Positions 1 to 6,805 of a stretch of DNA of 7,969 nt are shown one piece after another; positions within the stretch are counted from its first letter, which is position 1; each line of letters starts with the position of its first letter. The notes under the pieces are model-generated. The model saw nothing but the letters and a program-made list of their open reading frames with translations, did not search any database and was not told where the DNA came from. Where the stretch lies: contig CAYRUU010000038.1 of assembly GCA_964427825.1 (NCBI GenBank), positions 1 through 7,969 on the forward strand. The letters are read 5' to 3'. The DNA is from GCA-2747515 sp964427825 (lineage in GTDB: Bacteria; Patescibacteriota; Minisyncoccia; Moranbacterales; GCA-2747515). The position numbers and the translations under genes were made by a program.

Positions 1-21
1 AAGAGATCGTGAGAGAGTGTT

Positions 22-63
22 CATATTTTGATATGATGATGTGTTTATGTTTTCTCTAGTATA
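22..63 (-). promoter_or_regulatory. Candidate divergent minus-strand promoter and start codon
   Basis: On the minus strand a TATACT box (63 down to 58) is preceded by TGC, giving an extended -10 of the TGN-TATACT type. I see no good -35 at 17 nt. About 34 nt downstream an ATG (24-22) opens a frame that stays open for the eight codons left in the window (MNTLSRSL). No Shine-Dalgarno motif precedes it. A gene leaving the window on the left is therefore possible but not shown. The perfect inverted repeat TCATAT-TTTG-ATATGA (21-36) overlaps this ATG and could be an operator or simply AT-rich coincidence. Confidence 0.3.
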
Positions 64-157
64 GCATATATTGTGATGTAAAGCACATTTGGGATGTGGA
101 CAATTGCAATCTGATTTATGGAGCTATGTCATTCCGACTGAACTACTGCAACACCCC

Positions 158-186
158 TTGAATAAACTGCGACATCATGTTATAGT
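158..186 (+). promoter_or_regulatory. Promoter of tRNA-His
   Basis: A sigma70-type promoter is visible: -35 TTGAAT (158-163), a 17-nt spacer, and -10 TATAGT (181-186). Transcription should start near 193, leaving a 5' leader of about 29 nt before the mature tRNA at 222. Such a leader fits RNase P processing. Spacing and both hexamers are close to consensus, and the element lies directly upstream of a well-folded tRNA, so this is the best-supported promoter in the window. Confidence 0.8.
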
Positions 187-221
187 AGGTGCGTATCCGA
201 GATGGGTATGTATTTTTTCAT

Positions 222-294
222 GGCGACTATAGTTCAGCGGTTAGAACATCGGTTTGTGGTACCGAGGATCTGGGTTCGATTCCCAGTAGTCGCC
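222..294 (+). tRNA. tRNA-His (anticodon GTG)
   Basis: The cloverleaf folds completely. The acceptor stem is 223-229 with 287-293 (7 bp), the D stem 232-235 with 244-247, the anticodon stem 249-253 with 261-265 and the T stem 270-274 with 282-286 around TTCGATT. Anticodon GTG is at 256-258. G222 is the extra G-1 that marks tRNA-His, and it pairs with discriminator C73 at 294; G-1 is the known main identity element for histidyl-tRNA synthetase. After C73 the DNA reads CAT, so a complete CCA is not encoded and must be added by a CCA-adding enzyme. If C73 is disregarded, 294-296 spells CCA. The gene has its own promoter and converges on the minus-strand operon, sharing a terminator with it. Confidence 0.97.
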
Positions 295-303
295 CATAGT
301 GAC

Positions 304-333
304 AAAAGCACGCCACTATACTGTGGCGTTTTT
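304..333. terminator. Bidirectional rho-independent terminator between tRNA-His and the operon
   Basis: A 7-bp perfect stem (310-316 with 323-329) closes a 6-nt loop. On the plus strand it runs straight into T329-T333, a good intrinsic terminator for tRNA-His. On the minus strand the stem is followed by GCTTTTG, a shorter U tract that could end the operon. The stop codon of the nucleotidyltransferase (TAG, 318-316) lies inside the hairpin, in the loop and last stem pair, so a terminating ribosome would cover the structure. Confidence 0.8.
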
Positions 334-2589
334 GTGTTCTTGAAGATAGGTCTCAATCATGGTCTGCATTTTTTCATAGCCTGCTTCCGTGAGAATATCG
401 CCAAAATAGTTGTTGTGAATACCATTTTCTGCAAAATTCTCCCCAGGATCAATAATGGTATATATCGAGCGAAATTGTGCAAACGGCACGCGACGACCAT
501 TGCTGTCGTGACTAGCATCATAAAACGTCCGAAATGCCTCTATCATATTGCCGCCATTGGCAAGAATCCAATTTTCCACACCGATGCCACCAATGCCACC
601 TGTGCGCTCAGGATGACTCTCGCGCCACATCAAATACACGTCATACTCTTTGAGCAAGCGCTTTGTGAGAAGAATGTTGGCAATCGTCTGTTCATAGGCA
701 TCATGCGACACATGATCACGCATCCATGCAAGGCGCTCTGCTGCGGCATCATGCGACCCATAGCGTAGCAATTCAGATTTCGGCATCACAGTCACATCCA
801 CATCACATTTCTCACCGTCGTGCACCACCGCATCACGCAGCCGCAGTTGTGTGATGTGCTCACCTGTCACACTACTGCCAACATCTCGCTCGTCACCACC
901 AAGCACTTCTTTCAACCGCGAAAGAATCGCTGGCGCCTTTTCCATATCCGCCGCATCCAAGCGAATCGTGAAGTCAAAATCATAATCCTGCGGCGCATTT
1001 GTGCCACGCGCCGTGGAACCCGTCTCAAAAATGTCCGCACCTGTAATTGCTGTCTCCGACGCATCGTACAGCGAAATCCCTTGTGCCATAAGCGTTTGTG
1101 CAATCGTCTCATACACAGAGGTCTGCATTACCTCCACGCGCGCACGATCCTTGCGCAACGCATCGCGCAGTTGCATCACCTCGTCATAGTGCGCGTCGTC
1201 CGGGCGCGTCGGTGTGAAGTCCACAGCATCACCACCGTAGCGCTCAATACCACTGCAGAATTTTTGGCGATACTGCTCATACTGCTCCGGCGTAAAAAGC
1301 AGCGTGCCGTGTACATCAACAACGGGAATATAGCGCTCGTTTTGCGCAATGGTCAGCAAGAGATCGGATTTGCGCTTTTCATGACGCACCACAGCATCGG
1401 TAGCGATCAAAAGATCAATCTCACTTGCCGGTGGTCCTGTGCGAACACCCCACTGCGCGCTCGTGCGATCTGGCGATCGCGCAAAAATTTCCAATTTGTC
1501 CGGCGTGTATCCCTTTGCGGATGTGGTGGTGTCGTAAAACTGATCGCGATTGCGAATGAGAAAATACACATCTGCATCTTCCGCTCCGGTATGTGAATCG
1601 GTATGTGCGCGAATCACATCATCCAAGCGTGGTGGCACATCCCCCACACGAATCACATCATAGTCATACGGTGAAAGATCTGTCGTGGACGACGGTGCAA
1701 ACAATTCCCGCGACACCGTCGCACCTTGCAAAATCGCCCCCATGTCCTCGGATCGCACGCCGCGCACTACATCGCCGTCACCCACCACAAAGCGCTTCTC
1801 TTGCACGTGCTGCGCCGTTTCCATCCCGCGCCGATGCCCGTCTTCACGTGCCGCATCCATTGCGGCAAGCATCGCGTCAATTGACGTAAAACCTGCCGGC
1901 GCCAAAAACATGCGCGCAAGCCGATCCGTCACCGACTGTCCAGGCGCAACGCCGATGGACGACACCACCGTTGCGTAGTGATCCTCCAACGACCCGTCTA
2001 GCGATACCGTGTCGTGATCGCGAAAACCATTGCGTGCATTGTCCCGCAATGTCATGATTTTCACACACACACGCATCGCGTGATCGTGCTGCTCCTGCGT
2101 CAATGTATCAAAACCCTCTGTGGCAATGTGATCAAAAACATGCTGACCGTCGCGAAACACTTCCACATAGGCGCGCAAGTCACGATTGTTGGACGCAATG
2201 TGCACACGCAGCAAATCGCGATACAACATGGCGTACCGCTTGCGTGTGGACGCCTCGCGCAAACACGGACTAAGGTCGTTACGCCCTTCCAAGATGCGTG
2301 TCATTTTCTCTGGCGGATTGAGAATGGCAAACGCACGAAAGCACTTTCCGACCGGTGGCAAATTGTTTTTGATAAAAATCTCTTCAATGGCATTAAATTT
2401 TTCTTCCGGCTGCTCCGTAAGGAGAAGCTGATCAATCACTTCTTTCTTGATATTCTGAATTTCCTGCGACGGACACTGCGCGATGCGCCGCTCCAATACC
2501 TCGTGCATGCGTTCACGTTCAAAGTCTCTCTCATTGTCGTTCGGCACCTCTTGTTGATTTTTTGGGTTCTCAAAAGTGTTTTTCGTCAT
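316..2589 (-). CDS. Large nucleotidyltransferase, Pol-beta superfamily with CCA/OAS-like C-terminal half
   Basis: This is a 757-residue protein. The C-terminal half carries a nucleotidyltransferase signature: GSTARGT (524-530), then a DFD metal pair (D537, D539), and a likely third carboxylate in CDVDV (D596 or D598). It is followed by a Gly-rich GGIGGIGVENW helix (664-674) and an IDPGEN motif (713-718). This order resembles archaeal class I CCA-adding enzymes and the OAS/poly(A) polymerase group, whose equivalents are GSxARGT-DxD, a GFSGYLxE-type helix and a DPxxxxN loop. The N-terminal ~300 residues are charged, mostly helical-looking and unrecognised. Residues ~303-460 look like a separate folded domain, including the stretch IRNRDQ to TGPPASEIDLLI. 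The ATG is preceded by GGGAG (2598-2594) 4 nt away, and the gene starts 12 nt after the ATP-cone gene, so it is probably co-transcribed and translationally coupled. Nucleotidyl transfer is well supported by motifs; the substrate is unknown. I see no signal peptide or membrane segment. Confidence 0.72.
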   Translation of the reverse strand: MTKNTFENPKNQQEVPNDNERDFERERMHEVLERRIAQCPSQEIQNIKKEVIDQLLLTEQPEEKFNAIEEIFIKNNLPPVGKCFRAFAILNPPEKMTRILEGRNDLSPCLREASTRKRYAMLYRDLLRVHIASNNRDLRAYVEVFRDGQHVFDHIATEGFDTLTQEQHDHAMRVCVKIMTLRDNARNGFRDHDTVSLDGSLEDHYATVVSSIGVAPGQSVTDRLARMFLAPAGFTSIDAMLAAMDAAREDGHRRGMETAQHVQEKRFVVGDGDVVRGVRSEDMGAILQGATVSRELFAPSSTTDLSPYDYDVIRVGDVPPRLDDVIRAHTDSHTGAEDADVYFLIRNRDQFYDTTTSAKGYTPDKLEIFARSPDRTSAQWGVRTGPPASEIDLLIATDAVVRHEKRKSDLLLTIAQNERYIPVVDVHGTLLFTPEQYEQYRQKFCSGIERYGGDAVDFTPTRPDDAHYDEVMQLRDALRKDRARVEVMQTSVYETIAQTLMAQGISLYDASETAITGADIFETGSTARGTNAPQDYDFDFTIRLDAADMEKAPAILSRLKEVLGGDERDVGSSVTGEHITQLRLRDAVVHDGEKCDVDVTVMPKSELLRYGSHDAAAERLAWMRDHVSHDAYEQTIANILLTKRLLKEYDVYLMWRESHPERTGGIGGIGVENWILANGGNMIEAFRTFYDASHDSNGRRVPFAQFRSIYTIIDPGENFAENGIHNNYFGDILTEAGYEKMQTMIETYLQEHKNATV

Positions 2590-2601
2590 AATGCTCCCGC
2601 T

Positions 2602-3447
2602 TTATAGCGCGTCTTTAAGATCCACAATAGCGCGCGCCTCAGATAAAATGCGCTCTTTGCGACGCCCGTGAATACCAGCGCGTGTCAAGAGATCCGAACG
2701 ATCCAAAATGTCCTTGCACAAAACGGCGCCCTGCGCGACAAGTGCATCCTTGTGATGGTTGGATAGCGCCGTGATTGCTGTGATCGGATGAAGGCCCGTT
2801 TCATCAATCAACTCCGCCAAGGAATTGCCGGTGGGGTGACGCCAACTCATCAATTGAATCTGCATGCACTGTGCATAGTCTATTGCCTGTGTTGTAAATT
2901 GCGTGTTTGTCACAATCCATAGCACATGGTGGTGATCACCGCGCCCCTCATGCACCTGCTTCCACCGCGCAACGATATCGTCAAAACGCGCCTTCATATA
3001 GAGTGCCGTTTGTACGTCACTCTTAAAGCCTAGGTTATTGTGAAATTTGCACTCAAAGACAAAGTGGCGCTCATCCTTGTACGCCATGACGTCAACCTCA
3101 TGTGTGATACACATACCGCGCACAACGCGATTGATGCTTGTGTCATAGCCCTTAGCATTCAAAATACGCGCAAAGTACTGCTCAAACGGATAGCCACTGG
3201 GGCCAAGTGACTGAAGAGCCCGCTTCAAATTATAGCGTGCGGCAATGGGAGGATATTTCTCTTTCAGTTTTGCAAATGTGGCGCGATGGATGGCGCGCGA
3301 CGTCGGCAAATGCTGCGCAACAATATCCTGTGCAACATCCCGCGCAACAGCAGGCTCCGCACCAGCACGCTGCATTGATTGCTCCAACTTTTCAACAGAA
3401 AACGATTCGCGATCTCCCGTTGATTTGAAAATACGATACTCCTCCAT
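2602..3447 (-). CDS. ATP-cone domain protein with Mrr-like PD-(D/E)XK nuclease domain
   Basis: This is a 281-residue protein. Residues ~3-85 look like an ATP-cone, the (d)ATP-binding regulatory domain known from ribonucleotide reductases and NrdR: a VEK-LEQSMQRAG helix followed by helices rich in basic residues. Residues ~86-205 match a PD-(D/E)XK fold of the Mrr type, with FE (88-89), EVDV (D119), the catalytic ECK (E132, K134) and a downstream Gln (Q146) that often completes the site. The tail ~215-281 is helical and looks like a small DNA-binding or HhH-like module. All nuclease residues are present, so it should be active on DNA. Fusion of ATP-cone to Mrr-like domains is a known arrangement of uncertain role; nucleotide-gated DNA cleavage is inference. 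No methyltransferase or specificity gene is near. The ATG has only a weak AGAAAG upstream. It lies 24 nt after the LOG gene and 12 nt before the nucleotidyltransferase. Confidence 0.8.
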   Translation of the reverse strand: MEEYRIFKSTGDRESFSVEKLEQSMQRAGAEPAVARDVAQDIVAQHLPTSRAIHRATFAKLKEKYPPIAARYNLKRALQSLGPSGYPFEQYFARILNAKGYDTSINRVVRGMCITHEVDVMAYKDERHFVFECKFHNNLGFKSDVQTALYMKARFDDIVARWKQVHEGRGDHHHVLWIVTNTQFTTQAIDYAQCMQIQLMSWRHPTGNSLAELIDETGLHPITAITALSNHHKDALVAQGAVLCKDILDRSDLLTRAGIHGRRKERILSEARAIVDLKDAL

Positions 3448-3471
3448 GGCGCACTTTCTACAAATGAAATG

Positions 3472-4260
3472 TTACACTGTACGTTGTTCGTCTGTTGTCG
3501 TGGCAATATGCGCCGCATCAATCAATGCACAAGCCTCCTCGGCCGTATCTACAAGACGATAGAGATCCATGTCTTCCTCGGAAATTGCGCGATTGTTGCC
3601 CCACACCACACCGCGCAACCAATCCAAAAGCGGCTGCCAAAATTCGCGATTGACCAAGATCACGGGAATTTTACTCGTCTTCTCCGTTTGGATCAGTGTC
3701 AGCATTTCAAAAAGTTCGTCCAACGTGCCAAAGCCGCCTGGGAAAAAAATATACACCTGCGACGCAAAAGAGAGTACAACCTTGCGTGCAAAGAAAAAGT
3801 CAAACGATTCCGCATCGGTGAGATAGGGATTGCGCCGTTCACTGAAACCGTGCTCCGGGAGTGTGATGTTGATGCCCACACTGCGCCCACCCGCCTCAAA
3901 TGCACCCTTGTTCGCCGCTTCCATAATACCGGGACCACCACCCGTAAACACCGCAAAGCCCTTTGTCGCCAACATCGCAGCAAGTTTTTCCGCCTCGTTG
4001 TAGACCTGTGATTTGAAATCCATGCGGGCACTGCCAAAAATACTGACTGCCTTGTCAAAATGCGTCAAAAAATCATGCCCTTTCACAAACTCCGATTGGA
4101 TTTTTAAAATACGCCACGACAAACCGCTCGTGTAGGATGCTGTGCCGGTCAGTGCCGGAGACAAGAACTCGCGCTCGCGGTTCAAAGGAATGTGATAGGT
4201 TTCACCATCAACGTTCAAGATGACATTACCATGGTGAGAATTCATAGATGCTGTGTTCAT
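3472..4260 (-). CDS. LOG family (TIGR00730) nucleoside 5'-monophosphate phosphoribohydrolase-like protein
   Basis: This 262-residue Rossmann-fold protein carries both LOG signatures: GGGPGIMEAANKGA (107-120) and PGGFGTLDE (174-182), with the family's catalytic Glu at E182 and Arg-Lys at 159-160. The FGSAR motif (75-79) opens the core. LOG enzymes cleave the N-glycosidic bond of nucleoside 5'-monophosphates, typically cytokinin nucleotides or AMP, releasing a free base and ribose 5-phosphate; they act in the cytoplasm. The ~65-residue N-terminal extension, with SGLSWRILKIQSEFVKG (45-61), is typical of a longer bacterial subgroup; minimal LOGs are about 190 residues. The start ATG follows the transketolase stop TAG with one base between, so translational coupling is likely. 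A second Met at residue 6 (4245) is possible, but neither has a clear Shine-Dalgarno site. The substrate cannot be read from sequence; cytokinin production is not implied. Context points to ribose 5-phosphate release. Confidence 0.93.
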   Translation of the reverse strand: MNTASMNSHHGNVILNVDGETYHIPLNREREFLSPALTGTASYTSGLSWRILKIQSEFVKGHDFLTHFDKAVSIFGSARMDFKSQVYNEAEKLAAMLATKGFAVFTGGGPGIMEAANKGAFEAGGRSVGINITLPEHGFSERRNPYLTDAESFDFFFARKVVLSFASQVYIFFPGGFGTLDELFEMLTLIQTEKTSKIPVILVNREFWQPLLDWLRGVVWGNNRAISEEDMDLYRLVDTAEEACALIDAAHIATTTDEQRTV

Positions 4261-4261
4261 A

Positions 4262-6118
4262 CTATTTTATCTTGTGTGTTATGGTTTCTATCATAGCACG
4301 TGCGTCAATCTTTTCATATGCATACAACTCGTGTGCGCTGCCGCTCCTAGGCATGTGATCCACTGCACAGTGCACCATGGTGGTCGCACACGACGCCGTT
4401 GCACATGCCGCCAACACTGCTTCACCTAAACCGCCGGCGCGATAGTGATCTTCCACAATAACCACAATCTCACTGCCCTCCACAGCAGCATAGAGTGCCC
4501 CCGTATCCAACGGCGCAATCACCGCCACATCCACAACGCGTACAGCAATACCGTCGCGCGCCAACGCTTTTGCCGCATTGCACGCCTGTGTCACAGTCGC
4601 GCCCGTTGCAACAATTGTTGCGCGCGGGTGCGCCGCATCACATGCCACGGCACATGTGTCCACATGTGTCTCCATCGTATGTGACAACAGTGGTGTTTTT
4701 TCTCGTGCGGTGCGGATATAGGTAATACCTTCCGTGTGATGCGCTTTGTGCACACAGGCCACCGTCGCACGCGCGTCTGCCGGCGACAGCACCGTTGCGC
4801 CAAACACACTGCGCATCATCGCTAAATCTTCCAATCCCATCTGCGACACGCCATCAGCGCCCGTTGCCACACCAGCATGCGATCCCACAATCGTCATGCG
4901 CACATCGCTGTACGCCGCCATACGAATCTGATCGTGGGCACGTGTGAGAAACGCTGCAAACGACGACACGAACGGGTGATAACCGCACCGCGCCAATCCC
5001 ACCGCAACACCGATCATATTTTGCTCCGCGATATACATCTCAAAAAAACGATCTGGATCGTACAGCTGCGCTGCCGCCGCCATTGTGGAATTGCCTACCT
5101 CGGCATCCAAAACAACGACAGTGGGATCATCTTGCATAATGCGCACCAGCGCCGCACCGTAACTGTCGCGGGTCGCATAACGCGCCTGCGGGTCGTGCAT
5201 CCATGTCGTCGGCGTGGCGATTTTTGCCGTACGCACCCGCCGCGTATGTACACCATCCGGCATGGCAATCGTCCCGCGCACATCAAAATCCACAGCACCC
5301 AGTTCCGCAACCGCCTGCAATAATTCGTCACGCGACAATACTTTGCCGTGCCACCCATGCTTGTCCTCCAAAAAGGAAATGCTCTTTCCCTTATACGTTT
5401 TGGCGATGATCATGAGTGGTGTCTCCGCACCATCGTGCACTGTATGTGTCAATGCACGTGCAATATCGTCAATGTGATGTCCGTCAAGAACCACTGTGCG
5501 CCACCCGCACGCACGGGCACGTTCAGCATAGACGTCCACATGGTGCCCCTCCATCGTCTCACCCCTCTGTCCCAAACGATTCGCATCCACAATGGCAATC
5601 AAATTGCCTACACCATAGTGTGCCGCAAGCTGCATTGCCTCCCACACCTGCCCCTCTGCCATTTCGCTGTCACCCAAAAGGACAAATGTGCGCGCCGTCG
5701 TGTTGTCCAATTTTCTCTGCGCCAATGCCATGCCCAAACCGACGGAAAGCCCCTGCCCCAACGATCCGGTTGCCGCTTCAGTAAAAGGAAATGCCATGGT
5801 CGGATGCCCTTCCAGGTCGCTGTGAAATTGCCGATATGTTGACAGCGCTTCAGCACTGATGGCACCCGCCGCCGCCCAGAGTGCATAGAAAAGCGGCGTA
5901 GCGTGTCCCTTGGAAAAGATCACACGATCATTGCCATTGTCACGTGGCTTGCGGATGTCATAGCGCAACACGCCGCCGAAAAACAACACCGTCATCACCT
6001 CCACCGCCGACAGCGACGATGTCGGATGCCCCGATCCTGCCGTGGTGGTACTGTCCAAAATCCAATAGCGCAGCAGCGTCGCAATGCGTTCCAGATGTTT
6101 TTTTGTATGCCGATCCAT
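4262..6118 (-). CDS. tkt: Transketolase, full-length single chain
   Basis: Transketolase is a thiamine-diphosphate enzyme that moves two-carbon ketol units between sugar phosphates in the non-oxidative pentose phosphate pathway. At 618 residues it is close to the short animal-type enzymes (about 620) and shorter than E. coli TktA (663). Key parts are in order: GSGHP (28-32), SKGHATP (69-75), the ThDP motif starting GDSEMAEGQ (149-157) and ending at DAN (178-180), DKHGWHGK (252-259), ATR (315-317), the catalytic Glu in AEQNM (E365), GSHAGV and DGVSQMGLEDLA (412-433), IRT (468-470), and the C-terminal VEDHYRAGGLGEA (555-567). The DGxSQMxLEDLA form resembles human TKT. No active-site residue seems lost. 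N- and C-terminal halves, split into two genes in some microbes, are joined here. The gene lies 20 nt after the RPE-like gene and 1 nt before LOG. No good Shine-Dalgarno site precedes the ATG, so expression may depend on upstream translation. Confidence 0.97.
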   Translation of the reverse strand: MDRHTKKHLERIATLLRYWILDSTTTAGSGHPTSSLSAVEVMTVLFFGGVLRYDIRKPRDNGNDRVIFSKGHATPLFYALWAAAGAISAEALSTYRQFHSDLEGHPTMAFPFTEAATGSLGQGLSVGLGMALAQRKLDNTTARTFVLLGDSEMAEGQVWEAMQLAAHYGVGNLIAIVDANRLGQRGETMEGHHVDVYAERARACGWRTVVLDGHHIDDIARALTHTVHDGAETPLMIIAKTYKGKSISFLEDKHGWHGKVLSRDELLQAVAELGAVDFDVRGTIAMPDGVHTRRVRTAKIATPTTWMHDPQARYATRDSYGAALVRIMQDDPTVVVLDAEVGNSTMAAAAQLYDPDRFFEMYIAEQNMIGVAVGLARCGYHPFVSSFAAFLTRAHDQIRMAAYSDVRMTIVGSHAGVATGADGVSQMGLEDLAMMRSVFGATVLSPADARATVACVHKAHHTEGITYIRTAREKTPLLSHTMETHVDTCAVACDAAHPRATIVATGATVTQACNAAKALARDGIAVRVVDVAVIAPLDTGALYAAVEGSEIVVIVEDHYRAGGLGEAVLAACATASCATTMVHCAVDHMPRSGSAHELYAYEKIDARAMIETITHKIK

Positions 6119-6138
6119 AACATCGCATGTTTACAGAT

Positions 6139-6792
6139 TTACAATGCTTCCGCCACAGCGCACAGTTTCTCATAGGCCGCCGCCGGATCCGGCGCGCGCG
6201 TAATCGCACTACCCACCGCCACATGATCCGCGCCACTCTTGATCACATGTGCAAGTGTGTGCGCCGTCACCCCACCATCCACTGCCACACACAGATCCGG
6301 GCGCACATCATGCACGGCGACAACCTTTGCCAACATCTCCGGCAAAAAAACGCCACCCTGCTTGCCGGGCACAACTGTCATCACCTGCACATCACCCACA
6401 CGATCAAAATAGGGCGCCACATCATCTACACGCGTCTGCGGCGACAAGGAAAGCCCAAGTGCAAATGCATATGATGTCGCCGCATCAATCACATGCGATG
6501 GACTCTCCACCTCATTGACATGAAAATACACACGTCCAGCTCCCAGTGTTGCACAAGCGTCAAAATATTCCTCCGGATGTATTGTCATCAAGTGCACCTC
6601 AATCTCCATCGCACCACATACACCAACAAGGTCATAGAGGTCGCATGTTGCGCGATCTGTCATCGTGCCGTCAGCAAAATCAATTTGTACAACATCCACC
6701 ACAACGCGTAGCTGCGCGCATAGTCGCTCCACCGCTTCACTATCATCTTCCAAAAGTGCGGGAATAATTTTTATCATAACACTACACATCAT
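6139..6792 (-). CDS. rpe: Ribulose-phosphate 3-epimerase-like protein with altered metal site
   Basis: This 217-residue TIM-barrel protein resembles RPE, which interconverts ribulose 5-phosphate and xylulose 5-phosphate. Numbering from the start chosen here: the opening KIIPALL replaces the usual IAPSIL, QIDFADG (36-42) replaces HxDxMDG, EVHLM (65-69) is kept, VVPGKQGG (140-147) replaces NPGFGGQ, and VDGGV (171-175) and GSAI (194-197) are kept. Known RPEs bind Zn or Fe through two His and two Asp. Here the first His is Gln36, while D38, H67 and D172 remain. The Met after the first Asp is also replaced, by Ala. The open frame reaches a GTG at 6849, but that would add 19 residues with no family match. 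I chose ATG 6792 because GGAAG lies 8 nt upstream; ATG 6789 or 6777 (Met before IKIIP, the most RPE-like start) are alternatives. Adjacency to transketolase supports a sugar-phosphate role, but epimerase activity is less certain than the fold. Confidence 0.82.
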   Translation of the reverse strand: MMCSVMIKIIPALLEDDSEAVERLCAQLRVVVDVVQIDFADGTMTDRATCDLYDLVGVCGAMEIEVHLMTIHPEEYFDACATLGAGRVYFHVNEVESPSHVIDAATSYAFALGLSLSPQTRVDDVAPYFDRVGDVQVMTVVPGKQGGVFLPEMLAKVVAVHDVRPDLCVAVDGGVTAHTLAHVIKSGADHVAVGSAITRAPDPAAAYEKLCAVAEAL

Positions 6793-6800
6793 CAATGATA

Positions 6801-6805
6801 CTTCC
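6801..6805 (-). promoter_or_regulatory. Shine-Dalgarno site deciding the rpe start
   Basis: On the minus strand GGAAG (6805-6801) lies 8 nt before ATG 6792 and 11 nt before ATG 6789. It is 23 nt before ATG 6777, too far to serve that codon directly. This favours the 6792/6789 starts over the GTG at 6849. It conflicts with the adjacent candidate promoter, whose transcript would begin just downstream of this site. Confidence 0.45.

Noticed and set aside
696..755. Repeated GGCATCATGCGAC within the nucleotidyltransferase gene
   Set aside because: Two copies encode a repeated SHDA in the protein and sit in an intact frame; best explained by coincidence and codon choice.
202..768. Plus-strand open frame of 188 codons overlapping the tRNA and the nucleotidyltransferase 3' end
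   Set aside because: It reads through tRNA-His and the terminator and lies antisense to a gene with clear motifs; its protein has no recognisable domain.
820..1596. Plus-strand open frame of 258 codons opposite the nucleotidyltransferase
   Set aside because: It is rich in Arg, His and Cys with no domain pattern, as expected from the antisense of a G-rich coding strand; the minus-strand frame carries the catalytic motifs.
4651..4670. 10-bp tandem repeat (CACATGTGTC twice) inside transketolase
   Set aside because: Only two copies, and it falls in the linker before the C-terminal domain, where sequence is free to vary; no sign of a functional repeat or frame disruption.
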